A stretch of DNA of 64,000 nt from UBA6168 sp041392505 (GTDB lineage Bacteria > Bacteroidota > Bacteroidia > Chitinophagales > Saprospiraceae). Made by a program: the position numbers and the translations under genes. Numbering within the stretch: the first letter of the stretch is position 1; every line of letters starts with the position of its first letter. The notes under the pieces were generated by a model, which was not told the DNA's origin, searched no databases, and saw nothing but the letters and a program-made list of their open reading frames with translations. The DNA is taken from the NCBI GenBank assembly GCA_041392505.1, contig JAWKLX010000047.1, positions 1 to 64,000 on the forward strand. Direction: 5' to 3'. Below, in pieces: positions 7,604 to 16,385 of the stretch.

Positions 7604-10600
7604 TCACTCCGTCAGTCCCATCAATTCTTTGATCCTGATTTTAAAGACATACATGGGCGTCCTTTCATACAATTCTTTATACACATCGAGCGCCTTGGCC
7701 ACAAAGGCCTTGTCAATTTTGCTCAGTTCAAAATACAATGCGCCCCTGTCTCTTTTTGAAGAATTTGTTGAGAGAAGCGCATCCAGCGTCTTACGTGCCT
7801 TTTCAAATTTGCCTTCCGCCAAATCGATTTTTGCGGTAAGAAGTTTTGTATCAAAAAGAAGATCGGGATGATCCAGCTCTTTAGCCAGGCCCGAAGCTTC
7901 TTTTAAATTTTCGGTCGCTTTGCTAATTTTTCCTTGTGCCAGCAGAACCGTGGCTTTTTCAGACAGGCTTTGCCCAAGCACCAACTTGTTTCCAATATTT
8001 CTGGTCACGGTGATGCACCTATCGTAATAATCGATCGAAGTATTGAAATCATTTTTATAAAAATATATGTCACCTAGACTATTTAAAGCTTTTGCAACCC
8101 CTTTTCGATAACCTAATTCAATACTGATCTTTAGATTGGTCTGTAAATACTCAATGGCCTTATCGAATTCTCCCATAATACTGTACAATTCCCCAATCAA
8201 GCCGTTGGCGATGGCAATGCCCTGTTTGTCGCCAAGTTCTTCTACCAATACCAAGTCTCTTTGGAAATTTTGCATGGCCATGTCAAAATTGCCTTTCCGC
8301 TGATATACATTGCCAATAGAGCCAATGGCAATAGCCGTTAGTTGCTTGTTGCCCAGTTCTTCACTTAGTTCCAGCCCTTTCTCATAGCATTCCAAAGCAT
8401 TATCAAAATCACCTTTTTCAAAATAAACGATACCCATGTTTACATAAAGAGTAGCCATGCCTTGGCGGTCGTTCACTTTTTTACAAAGGTCGAGTTGGTT
8501 TTGTTGCCAGCGGATACCATCGTCATATTTACCTAAATTCATATAGGTAAGTCCGAGCGTAGCCACTATCTGCGCATTTGACGAGGTATGTTTATATAAT
8601 TGGGCAAGTTGGATACTGCGGATAAAATACAATTTGGCATCTTCATATTTCCCCTGCCTGAAATACAAAGTCCCCAAGTTTCCATAAACATTAGAAGTCC
8701 CCCGATTGTCATGCAGTGCCCCAAAAAAAGCTGCTGCCGTTTCAAGAAAGGAATCTGCCTCATCGTAATTGCCCTTAAGCATCATCAGGTAACCGAGTTG
8801 GTTATTGGCATTGCCGAGAAGGTTGCCGTTTTCAGTTTTGCGGGCCAGTTCGAGGGCTTTCCTATAAAGCTTTTCAGCTTGTTCCCAGTTACCAGTCATT
8901 TCGAGGATGCTACCTTTTTTCAGGAAAATGTCCGCTTCTTCCGAAATTTTCTTACCTCCTTTCCCCTCTTCTTTTTCCAGCAATTTCAACAACCTATCAT
9001 AGCATTCAATGGCTTGTTCATTTTGATAAAATTCTCTCGAATGGTCGGCTGCTTTTAGAAGGTAATGCTTGAGTTTGGATAGCACCCCTGCTTGTTCGTA
9101 ATGAAAAACGAGGTCCACATAATGTTGCTCAATGTTGGAGGCATAGAGCTCTTCAATAGCTTCGCCAATCAACCTGTGCAATTCTTTTAGCCGAGTTTTT
9201 AACTGCATGTCGTAGACCGCCTCCCTCAACAAAGCATGGCGAAAGATGTAACGCAATTCGTTGACCGCCTGCCAGATCTGAGCTTTTTCCGCAGACTTGA
9301 TCTGTTCCTTTAAAACAACATTGGAATTGCCGTTGTGAGGGGCAAATGCCTCACTGGTCCTCATTATTTCCGACAATATAGGCAGCTCAAATTCACGGCC
9401 TATGACGGCTGCTGCTTTTACGGTTTCCTTGACCAACGCAGACAGCCGATCTATCCTGGCAGTCAGGATAGCTTGAATACTATCAGAAACCCGGACATTT
9501 TTGTCTTTGACCGTCCAATGATCGTTCACATTAACGAGTTGGTCACTTTCTAAAAAATATTCCAGTACCTGTTCTGCATAAAAAGGATTTCCATTGGTCG
9601 CCTTTAATAACAATTCTTGAAGTTCTTGCCCAATATTGCCCCCGAGCCTTTCCTCTGCGAACTGCCTAATGGCCTCCCCGTCAAGGATATTCAAGTCAAT
9701 TTCTGAAGACTTAATATCATTTTTTTCCAATAAAGCATTTTGAAAAAGAAGTGGTTTGTTACCCTCATCATCATACCGGGATGTAACAAGGAAGAAAATG
9801 GGGAAATTTTTCACCTGCCCCACCAAATCATTCAGAAACTCAATGGAGCTTCTGTCAAACCAATGGCCATCCTCTAGTTCAATAACCATGGGCCGCAAAA
9901 GCGCTTCTGCCTTAAAAAGGCTGGAAAGGGCAGCCATCGTGTTTTCGTATCGCCCCTTTGCATCTAAATTGTCCCAAAGGGAATTGCTCGTTTTGAGCGA
10001 GGTCAGGGCAGCCAGCACTGGTTTGGTACGAATAACCTCCCTTTTGATGCGGCTAGCTTCCTCGTGCTGAACGTACATAAACTCATTGACCAAGGTGCCA
10101 AAACGCCTTTCAAAATTGTCAAGGTTGGCGCTCTGCTGATTATCAGAAGATTGCCCAAAATAGTTTTTTAAAAAATAAATAAACGGGTTGAACGGTTTGC
10201 GGAGAATCTGATCGCTTTGGCAGGTAACCCACCGGAAACGCTTTTTCTTTTTCAGTTGATTTTGGAGTTCATAAGCCAATCTGGTTTTACCTATCCCAGG
10301 TTCTCCATAAACATAAGTGACCGCGGGGGCAGGCTTTTCCATGGCTTCTATAGCTGTCTTGATCAGTTTTTTTATTTCAGCACTTCGGCCTACCATGACC
10401 CCTGAAAAAACTTGCCGATACTCTACATTCCTGCCAACCAGTCGATAAGTAGGTATTTTGCCTTCTATGCCTTTATATATAATATCGCCTTTGTGCTCAA
10501 ACAGAAATTGACGCTCTTTCTGAACCTCTTCGTCCACCAATATCTCCCCCCAATCCGCCTTCATCATGATCCGAGCGGCAATGTTTACCCTATTTCCAAC

Positions 10601-11647
10601 AGCAGCATACTGACACCGTTGCTGCCCCCCCACCATTCCTGTGTAAGCAGTCCCAGTAGCCACACCAGCTCTGCGGCGCAGCTTAGTTCTGCTTTCTAAC
10701 GGCATCAGTTCTTCATTAAGAGACATTAAAAACTCAATGGCTCTTTCATAATTATTTTCATAAGAAACGGGGGCCCCAAACAAAACAACCATTACCCCTC
10801 CTTTATCGGCAAATTCCATTTCTTTGAAATAGCCCGAAAAATTGGCGACTTGCTCCAGTACGATCCCTGAGAACTCATTTAAAGATTCAAAATCAGAAAG
10901 TCCCTCAAAAGAAAGGAAAACAGAAACAACTGTTCTAAATTCTCCTTTTTGGTTGAATTGGATAACCGACTCCGGCAAGAACCGACTCAGCACCGCCCTA
11001 GAAAGCGGGGGCGATGGAACAGCTTTATGGTTTTTGGAATCAAGTAGTTGGCTGTACTTATCTTGCTTGACTTTATAGTAGTCACCTTCTTCCAACTTCT
11101 CTAGCCCAACTTGATCTTTAAGCCTTTTCGCAAAATGGCCATCCACTATGATCTCTTGAGACGCTGCAAAGGACTGGCTATCAGCACATCCTAATATTGC
11201 TTGGCCTTTGAAATAAAACGACTTATTTTCTTTTCCAACGATCCCCCACTCTATGGCCCCGTGAGAAATACCAATCTTTACTTTTATGTCAAATTCTTGA
11301 AATTTTTGGGAGGCTATTTCCAGTAACTGGAAATGCTTTGAGGCAATTGCGAGGACTTGTTCAGCAGTCAGGTCGGCCATGCTCGAGGGAAAAATGCCGA
11401 AATAGGCATCGCCAGCAAAATGGGGAATGAAACCACCTTGGTCGTACACCAAAGAGACCATCGGCTCAAATATGGCATTTAATATATCGGAAAGCCTTTC
11501 TGCCCCAGCCTTACCCTCTTTTAGTAAAGTCTCAGTTAGTTTGGTGAATCCAGATAAATCCACAAACAATGCAAAGCCCTCCAAGCGCCCTGTACTGGCA
11601 TCGGCTTCAAACTGTTCCTGAATAAAATGTGGAATTAGGTTTCTCAC
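7604..11647 (-). CDS. Soluble adenylyl cyclase-like protein: two class III cyclase domains, AAA ATPase, TPR array
   Basis: A 1347-residue protein. Residues 20-190 are a first cyclase domain (C1) with the two metal-binding aspartates, D30 in LFVDLSGFTK and D80 in HFAGDAYFGIF. Residues 235-400 are a second (C2) lacking those aspartates but keeping the adenine-binding-type lysine (K282 in FADKGGVMVVLFG) and the transition-state Asn and Arg (N355 and R359 in GNRVNIAARIM). Walker A is GEPGIGKTR (448-456), and the STAND-like ATPase region runs to about 870. At least ten TPR units fill about 900-1300. The order C1-C2-NTPase-TPR with split active-site residues is that of mammalian sAC (ADCY10). It therefore probably makes cAMP from one composite site. 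No signal peptide or membrane segment is visible, so it should be cytosolic. Confidence 0.85.
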   Translation of the reverse strand: MRNLIPHFIQEQFEADASTGRLEGFALFVDLSGFTKLTETLLKEGKAGAERLSDILNAIFEPMVSLVYDQGGFIPHFAGDAYFGIFPSSMADLTAEQVLAIASKHFQLLEIASQKFQEFDIKVKIGISHGAIEWGIVGKENKSFYFKGQAILGCADSQSFAASQEIIVDGHFAKRLKDQVGLEKLEEGDYYKVKQDKYSQLLDSKNHKAVPSPPLSRAVLSRFLPESVIQFNQKGEFRTVVSVFLSFEGLSDFESLNEFSGIVLEQVANFSGYFKEMEFADKGGVMVVLFGAPVSYENNYERAIEFLMSLNEELMPLESRTKLRRRAGVATGTAYTGMVGGQQRCQYAAVGNRVNIAARIMMKADWGEILVDEEVQKERQFLFEHKGDIIYKGIEGKIPTYRLVGRNVEYRQVFSGVMVGRSAEIKKLIKTAIEAMEKPAPAVTYVYGEPGIGKTRLAYELQNQLKKKKRFRWVTCQSDQILRKPFNPFIYFLKNYFGQSSDNQQSANLDNFERRFGTLVNEFMYVQHEEASRIKREVIRTKPVLAALTSLKTSNSLWDNLDAKGRYENTMAALSSLFKAEALLRPMVIELEDGHWFDRSSIEFLNDLVGQVKNFPIFFLVTSRYDDEGNKPLLFQNALLEKNDIKSSEIDLNILDGEAIRQFAEERLGGNIGQELQELLLKATNGNPFYAEQVLEYFLESDQLVNVNDHWTVKDKNVRVSDSIQAILTARIDRLSALVKETVKAAAVIGREFELPILSEIMRTSEAFAPHNGNSNVVLKEQIKSAEKAQIWQAVNELRYIFRHALLREAVYDMQLKTRLKELHRLIGEAIEELYASNIEQHYVDLVFHYEQAGVLSKLKHYLLKAADHSREFYQNEQAIECYDRLLKLLEKEEGKGGKKISEEADIFLKKGSILEMTGNWEQAEKLYRKALELARKTENGNLLGNANNQLGYLMMLKGNYDEADSFLETAAAFFGALHDNRGTSNVYGNLGTLYFRQGKYEDAKLYFIRSIQLAQLYKHTSSNAQIVATLGLTYMNLGKYDDGIRWQQNQLDLCKKVNDRQGMATLYVNMGIVYFEKGDFDNALECYEKGLELSEELGNKQLTAIAIGSIGNVYQRKGNFDMAMQNFQRDLVLVEELGDKQGIAIANGLIGELYSIMGEFDKAIEYLQTNLKISIELGYRKGVAKALNSLGDIYFYKNDFNTSIDYYDRCITVTRNIGNKLVLGQSLSEKATVLLAQGKISKATENLKEASGLAKELDHPDLLFDTKLLTAKIDLAEGKFEKARKTLDALLSTNSSKRDRGALYFELSKIDKAFVAKALDVYKELYERTPMYVFKIRIKELMGLTE

Positions 11648-11690
11648 TGAATAGAAGCATTTGGTTTAGGTCTTGTGGGTTCTCAATGCT

Positions 11691-11717
11691 CAAAGTTAGT
11701 TAACGAGGGTTGACAAA
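11691..11717 (-). promoter_or_regulatory. Candidate promoter of the sAC-like gene
   Basis: On the minus strand TAACTTTG (11691-11698) matches the Bacteroidota -7 consensus TAnnTTTG exactly. A TTTG lies at 11714-11717 but only 15 bases away, shorter than the usual 19-21. It would give a leader of about 35 bases before the ATG at 11647. Confidence 0.35.
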
Positions 11718-11778
11718 ATTAAACTATTGTCAATATTTCAAAAATGAGGCTGTCAATTCCCAACACTGCCTCTCGTCT

Positions 11779-12762
11779 TTAAAGTTGCCATGGAATCAGC
11801 TGCAAGGCCAGTGCTGTCAGGAAGATCAGGAAATGAATCGATTCTGCCCATTGCCTCTTGAGCTCCGTGAAAGTAAACGCCAAGAAAACCCCAAGCGCCG
11901 GGGCTAAAAGAATAAAATGCTCAAGAGCAAGATTTTTTTGAAAGGCTGCTCCGAACAGTCCAGATATCATGACCCAATAAAGTATACTTATTTTCTTTTG
12001 CGCTTGAATGTTCCTTTTTGTTAAGTAACTACTGTTATTCACTACTACAAAAAGAATAAGGGCTAAAAACAAAAGCGCTTTTACGTATCCGTTCCACCCT
12101 CCAATATCGCCTTCAACGCTCAAAAATGAAAGATTACTGCCGAATTGATTCTCCCAAAAGAAGTCCAAACGATCAATAGCAAAGAAATAAAGCCCAACTA
12201 AAAAAAATGGTACCAGTAGCCCAATAATGACCATTAGCCGTTCCTTTAAATTAAAAGCCCGGAGAATGTTCAAACCAGCATTTATCAAAATGAAATAAAA
12301 AATAAACGGAGCGTAGAACAAACTGGCCACTCCTGTCCAAAAACCCACATTGAAAATTCTATCCGCACAGGAAGGCGATTTATAGGTAGAGAACAACTCT
12401 ACCAATGCTATCAATATGAACGTATTCCCGATCAGCACAGGCGACAGGTACAAAAAGTCAGGCAACAAGCAACAAACTAGCACATAAAAAACTCCTGGGA
12501 ATAAGTTGACCTCATTTGACAACCTATTTTCAATGACTATAGAGTTAATCAAAAAGCCTTGCGCCACCAATAAAAGGATAGCAATAAGGTGAGCTGTCAA
12601 GGTTTGCGAACCAATCCACTCGTACAATAACCCTCCCATCAACCCCTCTCCAGAAGGGCTCCATTTAAACGGTGCCATAAAAACGGAAAATCGCAAGAGC
12701 AACACATACACAATGAGGAATATACTTGAGAACAACTGGTTGGTCCGAAAAAATGTCAGCAC
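11779..12762 (-). CDS. DUF6427 family integral membrane protein
   Basis: The 327-residue protein is almost entirely hydrophobic, with about nine or ten membrane segments and short polar loops. It starts with MLTFFRTNQLFSS, like the DUF6427 proteins found across Bacteroidota, whose function is unknown. Several loops hold aromatic and proline residues (YTYKSPS-type loop near residue 125) but no catalytic motif. It lies 131 bases downstream of the sAC-like gene start and reads the same way, with its own likely promoter. The family call is from memory of its N-terminus and topology. Confidence 0.7.
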   Translation of the reverse strand: MLTFFRTNQLFSSIFLIVYVLLLRFSVFMAPFKWSPSGEGLMGGLLYEWIGSQTLTAHLIAILLLVAQGFLINSIVIENRLSNEVNLFPGVFYVLVCCLLPDFLYLSPVLIGNTFILIALVELFSTYKSPSCADRIFNVGFWTGVASLFYAPFIFYFILINAGLNILRAFNLKERLMVIIGLLVPFFLVGLYFFAIDRLDFFWENQFGSNLSFLSVEGDIGGWNGYVKALLFLALILFVVVNNSSYLTKRNIQAQKKISILYWVMISGLFGAAFQKNLALEHFILLAPALGVFLAFTFTELKRQWAESIHFLIFLTALALQLIPWQL

Positions 12763-12834
12763 TGGTAGGTGAATGTATAATGGTCAAGTGAAAGAAGAGA
12801 AAAAGTCATCTGGCCCGCCTCTCCATATTTGACC

Positions 12835-12842
12835 CAAAGGTA
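12835..12842 (-). promoter_or_regulatory. -7 promoter element for the DUF6427 gene
   Basis: TACCTTTG on the minus strand matches TAnnTTTG exactly. It lies about 70 bases before the ATG at 12762, with only a T-rich stretch about 20 bases further upstream in the -33 position. Confidence 0.4.
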
Positions 12843-12845
12843 TAA

Positions 12846-13126
12846 ACAATGGTTTTTAGAAAAAAATATCCTCATTCCGCTTCACAGGCTTTTATCCGAG
12901 AAAACAAACCCATTTGGGTAGTTTTTATCAAATGCAAGCATTTTTGAATATCAAAATGATTTTTTTTTCAATAAAAAATCTCAAAATCATTGAACATTAC
13001 AAAGTTTTTTCTCACAAATATTTGCAAAAACGAATAACTCAAAATACACAAACAATTAGTAATCAAACTTTTAAACCTAAATAGCAATTTCAGTAAAACT
13101 AAATTTTCATTTCACAAAGGTCGATT
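12846..13126. other. AT-rich intergenic stretch
   Basis: This lies between the divergent promoter regions of the DUF6427 gene and the RNA locus. It contains A and T runs only; I see no open frame, repeat or hairpin worth naming. Confidence 0.5.
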
Positions 13127-13156
13127 TTTGTCCTTGGCCTTGGCAAATTATCGTTG
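13127..13156 (+). promoter_or_regulatory. Candidate promoter of the hairpin/repeat RNA locus
   Basis: TTTG at 13127-13130 and TATCGTTG at 13149-13156 are 18 bases apart, close to the Bacteroidota TTTG-N19-TAnnTTTG arrangement, with one mismatch in the -7 box. Transcription would begin near 13163, just before the first hairpin of the locus. No start codon with a following reading frame of any length is present. Confidence 0.35.
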
Positions 13157-13270
13157 CACATTTGTATCGTGATTAGTGATTAACACAAGAGATGATTGAA
13201 AAACGAAGAGATGATGGAAGAAGTGGAGAGTGTAAAATGCCGATTAAAAGAATCGGCCACGGTTTGAAAA

Positions 13271-13293
13271 TGTTCATGGGATTATAATTTGTT
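13271..13293 (+). repeat. TTCATGGGAT motif, copy 1
   Basis: TGTTCATGGGATTA followed by TAATTTGTT. The whole 23-base string is identical to copy 2. It stands four bases before the terminator-like hairpin at 13297. Confidence 0.8.
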
Positions 13294-13296
13294 AAT

Positions 13297-13337
13297 AGCC
13301 AGTCGTCCCGACTGCGTCGGGACGGGCTGCTTTTTTT
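13297..13337 (+). terminator. Terminator-like hairpin within the RNA locus
   Basis: AGCC-AGT-CGTCCCGAC pairs with GTCGGGACG-GGCT around a TGC loop and is followed by seven T residues. The CGTCCCGA/TCGGGACG core is shared with the 58-bp palindrome at 29531-29588. Confidence 0.7.
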
Positions 13338-13367
13338 AATCCATGCTTCAAACCACTTGATAGAATA

Positions 13368-13390
13368 TGTTCATGGGATTATAATTTGTT
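13368..13390 (+). repeat. TTCATGGGAT motif, copy 2
   Basis: Identical over 23 bases to copy 1, and leads directly into the hairpin GGTAGTAAG-CCCCCTC...GAGGGGG-T-ATTACTAAC (13388-13432), which is followed by TTTT. Confidence 0.8.
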
Positions 13391-13470
13391 GGTAGTAAGC
13401 CCCCTCCCTCTAATCGAGGGGGTATTACTAACTTTTCAAAGCCCATCTGAATAAAGATACGCATCAGCCT

Positions 13471-13502
13471 AAAAAAAAAGCCGATCAAAAGAGACCGGCC
13501 TT
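13471..13502 (-). terminator. Minus-strand terminator-like hairpin within the RNA locus
   Basis: Read on the minus strand, GCCGGTC, a TCTTTT loop and GATCGGC form a stem with one G-U pair, followed by nine T residues. It would stop a transcript coming from the gpsA side. Confidence 0.55.
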
Positions 13503-13507
13503 AAAAA

Positions 13508-13526
13508 ATTAGTTCATGGGATACTA
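13508..13526 (+). repeat. TTCATGGGAT motif, copy 3
   Basis: Here the motif lies in the loop of a small stem, TTAGT-TCATGGGAT-ACTAA, which would present it single-stranded in RNA. Confidence 0.7.
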
Positions 13527-13553
13527 ACTCTAACACAGAATTTCGCTAACAAT

Positions 13554-13570
13554 ATTTCATGGGATTAAAA
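13554..13570 (+). repeat. TTCATGGGAT motif, copy 4
   Basis: TTTCATGGGATTAAAA. It lies inside the region enclosed by the GCATCAGCCTA/TAGGCTGATGC pairing. Confidence 0.7.
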
Positions 13571-13671
13571 AATTATCTTTCGCAAAAAGAAATAGGCTGA
13601 TGCAAAAATACAAGGGACGCTGCAAATTTCAAATAAAGTAGCAAATTTCCCTAAAAGAATTCGTTTTTGGA

Positions 13672-13690
13672 TATGTTCATGGGATTATTT
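13672..13690 (+). repeat. TTCATGGGAT motif, copy 5
   Basis: TATGTTCATGGGATTATTT, immediately upstream of the last terminator hairpin. It repeats the motif-then-terminator order of copies 1 and 2. Confidence 0.75.
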
Positions 13691-13721
13691 AAAAGTCATG
13701 CTTGTTAGCATGACTTTTTTT
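13691..13721. terminator. Terminator at the end of the RNA locus
   Basis: AAAAGTCATGC and GCATGACTTTT pair perfectly over 11 bp with a 6-base loop and a T run on the plus strand. The A run on the other side lets it also work for gpsA, which ends at 13776 on the minus strand. Confidence 0.75.
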
Positions 13722-13775
13722 ATTTTAATGAAATTGATACGGCAACTCCCCCCACATGTTTCCTTTCCACTCGCT

Positions 13776-14822
13776 TTACATAAAATCTACATCAACATAA
13801 TAAGGGTAGCGCATCAAATACTCAATTGCCTGTCGCATATCATAAGCTTCATAAACCGCTTTGTACAGCATTTGAGTGATCGGCACGTGTAGCTTAAGGT
13901 GGTCAGCTAAATGCTTGGCAATTTTCAAAGTCCTGACACCTTCAGCCACTTCCGGCATATTGGCCAATATCTCTTCAACCTTTTTTCCTTCCCCCATTTG
14001 AAACCCTAAGTAGTAATTACGGCTATTATTGCTAGTTGCTGTGCAAACAAGATCCCCGATACCTGCAGTGCCCACAAATGGTTTCGGGGAAGCACCTAAG
14101 GCTTTTCCAAAATAAATCATCTCCATCAGCCCCCTTGTTATCAATAATGCCTGAATATTTTTACCCATTCCAAGGCCACCCAAGATCCCACTGCCAATGG
14201 CTATGATATTTTTTAGTGCACCGGCCAGCTCTGCCCCTAATATTTCGTATGTTCCAAACACTTGAAAGTGGCGGCTGCTAAGCACCTTTTTACCAAGATC
14301 AACTACCTCTTCAAACTTGCTCCCAATAACAGTTGCAGTTGGTTGCCCTTCATTAATCTCGCTAGCTAGGTTTGGACCGGATAGACACCCAACCCTAGCC
14401 ACCACGGTTTCCTGTCTGATAACTTCGCTCATTGTACATACACTATTGCGAGTTATCCGTCCTTGCTGTAAATCCTCTTCGTCTAAGTTATGCAGGTCAA
14501 AACCTTTAGTGCCATGTATCAATAAATGATATGGGTGCAAAAATGGGGAGAGCTGTTTCATCGCTTCCCTAAAACTATCAGATGGGATGATTGGAAAAAT
14601 TAGGCTGCAGTTCTCAGCCACTTCCTGGAGGTTGTTCGTGGCTTTGACGTTTTCAGACATTTTCAGGTTTAAGCCGGGGTGGATATGATCTTTGTTAATG
14701 ACTTGGACAAGTTCTTCCTGCCTCCCATAAATTAACACATCGGTATTGTGCGACAATAAGTTGGCGATAGCCGAACCAAAACTACCTGCCCCAATAACCC
14801 CTACTTTTGTCCTTTTATTCAT
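13776..14822 (-). CDS. gpsA: Glycerol-3-phosphate dehydrogenase [NAD(P)+]
   Basis: Reduces dihydroxyacetone phosphate to sn-glycerol 3-phosphate for phospholipid synthesis. The Rossmann motif GVIGAGSFGSAIANLL begins eight residues after the chosen Met, which is the family norm. An upstream Met at 14870 would add 16 residues (MAIGQTGFEQNVEFQN) and is possible. Family features are GTKGFDL, GPNLASEI, LAGALKNIIAIGSGI (catalytic-Lys region) and a C-terminal substrate domain ending near residue 348. There is no operon partner; the MFS gene lies upstream on the same strand. Confidence 0.95.
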   Translation of the reverse strand: MNKRTKVGVIGAGSFGSAIANLLSHNTDVLIYGRQEELVQVINKDHIHPGLNLKMSENVKATNNLQEVAENCSLIFPIIPSDSFREAMKQLSPFLHPYHLLIHGTKGFDLHNLDEEDLQQGRITRNSVCTMSEVIRQETVVARVGCLSGPNLASEINEGQPTATVIGSKFEEVVDLGKKVLSSRHFQVFGTYEILGAELAGALKNIIAIGSGILGGLGMGKNIQALLITRGLMEMIYFGKALGASPKPFVGTAGIGDLVCTATSNNSRNYYLGFQMGEGKKVEEILANMPEVAEGVRTLKIAKHLADHLKLHVPITQMLYKAVYEAYDMRQAIEYLMRYPYYVDVDFM

Positions 14823-14905
14823 ATTCTGGAATTCAACGTTTTGCTCAAAACCCGTTTGCCCTATGGCCAATTAATTCAGAACAACTTATTTTTCTGCAAA
14901 GTGGA

Positions 14906-14913
14906 CAAAAGTA
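14906..14913 (-). promoter_or_regulatory. -7 promoter element for gpsA
   Basis: TACTTTTG on the minus strand matches TAnnTTTG exactly. Transcription would start near 14899. No clear -33 TTTG is present; TTAA occupies that position. Confidence 0.4.
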
Positions 14914-14948
14914 CATTTTTTCCCATAATGACTGTTAAATGAGGCTTA

Positions 14949-16199
14949 TCAATGAGTCAGCTCTACCTCTACACTATTTGGGAACGCCGCTCTTCTATTG
15001 GCCCTTTTCTTCAAGTATAAAAAACCTATTGTAGCTACCAAACTCATTGCACCCATCAGATTCCACAAAGCCTCAAATCCAAAATGGTGTACGGTCTGCG
15101 TTCCCAACGGCGGCCCAATAACATGTGCCAACGAATAAGTCATCGTGAACAGCCCCATGTATGCCCCTCTATTCTCTTCCGAAGCGCGGCTAATGGCAAA
15201 AGTATTGGTAAATGGCATGTTGAACATTTCACCTATAGATAATATGATCATAGAAGTTATTGCAATAAAAAAGCTTGACCCAACGGTCAAATTGAGCATA
15301 ATATAAGCTACGCCATACATTGAAACCCCAATCCAAATATTATCTATAGCTTTTATCTTGCGTTCCAGGGTATAGACTAATGGCATTTCAGTGAAAGCAA
15401 TCAAGAGGCCATTCAAGGCCAATATATTACCGATTGTCATTTCAGAAAACTCCAACTTCTCTTTATAAAACACTGGAAGAGTGTACAGGAATTGCATGAA
15501 AACAATGGCCCCGATCAGCGTCAAGAACAAGAAAAACAGATACTCTTTGTCCCTGTATGGTGATTGTGAAGGCCCTGTACTTATAGACACCTCTTGCTCC
15601 TTTTCTACTTTTTTGGCTTTCATGAAAAAAACAAATAGCAATGCCGCTGCCATGCACGTAAGGCCATCGGCCCAAAAGAGCGTCCAATAACCTTTATAGC
15701 TGACCAACCAACCTCCTATAGCTGGCCCCATTGCCCACCCGAAATTGATAGCCATTCTGATCAATGAAAAGGCCCTTGTCCGATTTTCGGGTTTACTATA
15801 GACAGCGATGGCAGTCATGACGGCTGGCCGTAAGGCATCAGCAATAGTGCTAGTCAGGAAAACAATCAGCCCCATCAACACAATCGTATCTACAAAACCT
15901 AGCATAATGAACATCAATCCGCCGCCAAAAAGCGACCAGAACATGACCCAATAATAGCCGATCTTATCAGTTAGGTATCCTCCCAGATACGACCCCGCCA
16001 GAGAACCCAATCCAAAACAAAGTAGCACCCAGCCAGCTTCCACAATAGAAAAACCCAGTTCTATAGTCATATAGACACTTAGAAATGGAATGACCATCGT
16101 ACCGCTACGATTGATAAAAGTGACCAATGACAGTAGCCAGATTTGGGGAGAAAAACCAGAAATGGATTTTCTATACAGTGAGAAGACTTTTAAAGACAT
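14949..16199 (-). CDS. MFS transporter
   Basis: The 416-residue inner-membrane protein has about 12 membrane segments in two halves with a central hydrophilic loop (KAKKVEKEQEVSISTGPSQ, near residue 197). The MFS signature loop GSYLGGYLTDKIGYYWV (near residue 70) and INFGWAMGPAIGGWLV are present. It resembles MdtH/YceL-type drug-efflux carriers, but substrates cannot be read from sequence. It stands alone between gpsA and the porD operon, separated from the latter by a bidirectional terminator. Confidence 0.85.
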   Translation of the reverse strand: MSLKVFSLYRKSISGFSPQIWLLSLVTFINRSGTMVIPFLSVYMTIELGFSIVEAGWVLLCFGLGSLAGSYLGGYLTDKIGYYWVMFWSLFGGGLMFIMLGFVDTIVLMGLIVFLTSTIADALRPAVMTAIAVYSKPENRTRAFSLIRMAINFGWAMGPAIGGWLVSYKGYWTLFWADGLTCMAAALLFVFFMKAKKVEKEQEVSISTGPSQSPYRDKEYLFFLFLTLIGAIVFMQFLYTLPVFYKEKLEFSEMTIGNILALNGLLIAFTEMPLVYTLERKIKAIDNIWIGVSMYGVAYIMLNLTVGSSFFIAITSMIILSIGEMFNMPFTNTFAISRASEENRGAYMGLFTMTYSLAHVIGPPLGTQTVHHFGFEALWNLMGAMSLVATIGFLYLKKRANRRAAFPNSVEVELTH

Positions 16200-16316
16200 G
16201 AGAATTCAGTTAGGGTATGACGGGAAATAAATCAAGGAAAGCATCTACAGACTACTCCTGATTAGTGATAGATCTTACTATACCCCGAAAAACTATTTTT
16301 AGTTCTTTCGGCAAAT

Positions 16317-16354
16317 AAAAAAATGCAGGCAAATTGATTTTGCCTGCATTTTTT
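16317..16354. terminator. Bidirectional terminator after the bamD-rpoZ-coaBC-porD run
   Basis: AAATGCAGGCAAA and TTTGCCTGCATTT form a perfect 13-bp stem with a 5-base loop, flanked by A and T runs, about 30 bases after the porD stop codon. Confidence 0.85.
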
Positions 16355-16385
16355 ACTCAAATCTTATTGGCGCAGAAACAGTTAA

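Larger units (their letters stand above)
13163..13721 (+). ncRNA. Candidate structured non-coding RNA locus with five TTCATGGGAT motifs
   Basis: There is no protein-like frame here, but there is dense structure. Hairpins occur at 13239-13257 (GCCGATT/AATCGGC), 13297-13328 with a T run, 13388-13432, 13473-13500 and 13691-13718 with a T run. Two longer-range pairings frame them: GGTTTGAA (13261) with TTCAAACC (13347), and GCATCAGCCTA (13461) with TAGGCTGATGC (13593), both perfect. TTCATGGGAT occurs five times, mostly just upstream of a hairpin. It could be one long RNA or a row of small RNAs each ending at its own terminator. I do not recognise it as a known RNA family. Confidence 0.4.

Noticed and set aside
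8600..9058. Plus-strand open frame of 152 codons inside the sAC-like gene
   Set aside because: It is a shadow of the TPR-coding strand, with repeat-derived phenylalanine runs.
7604..11647. The large cyclase protein as a LuxR-type (MalT-like) regulator
   Set aside because: There is no C-terminal HTH; TPR units continue to the end and the N-terminus is a cyclase pair.
13271..13690. The TTCATGGGAT repeats as a CRISPR array
   Set aside because: Repeat cores are only 10 to 23 bases, spacing varies widely, the intervals are hairpins, and no cas gene is near.
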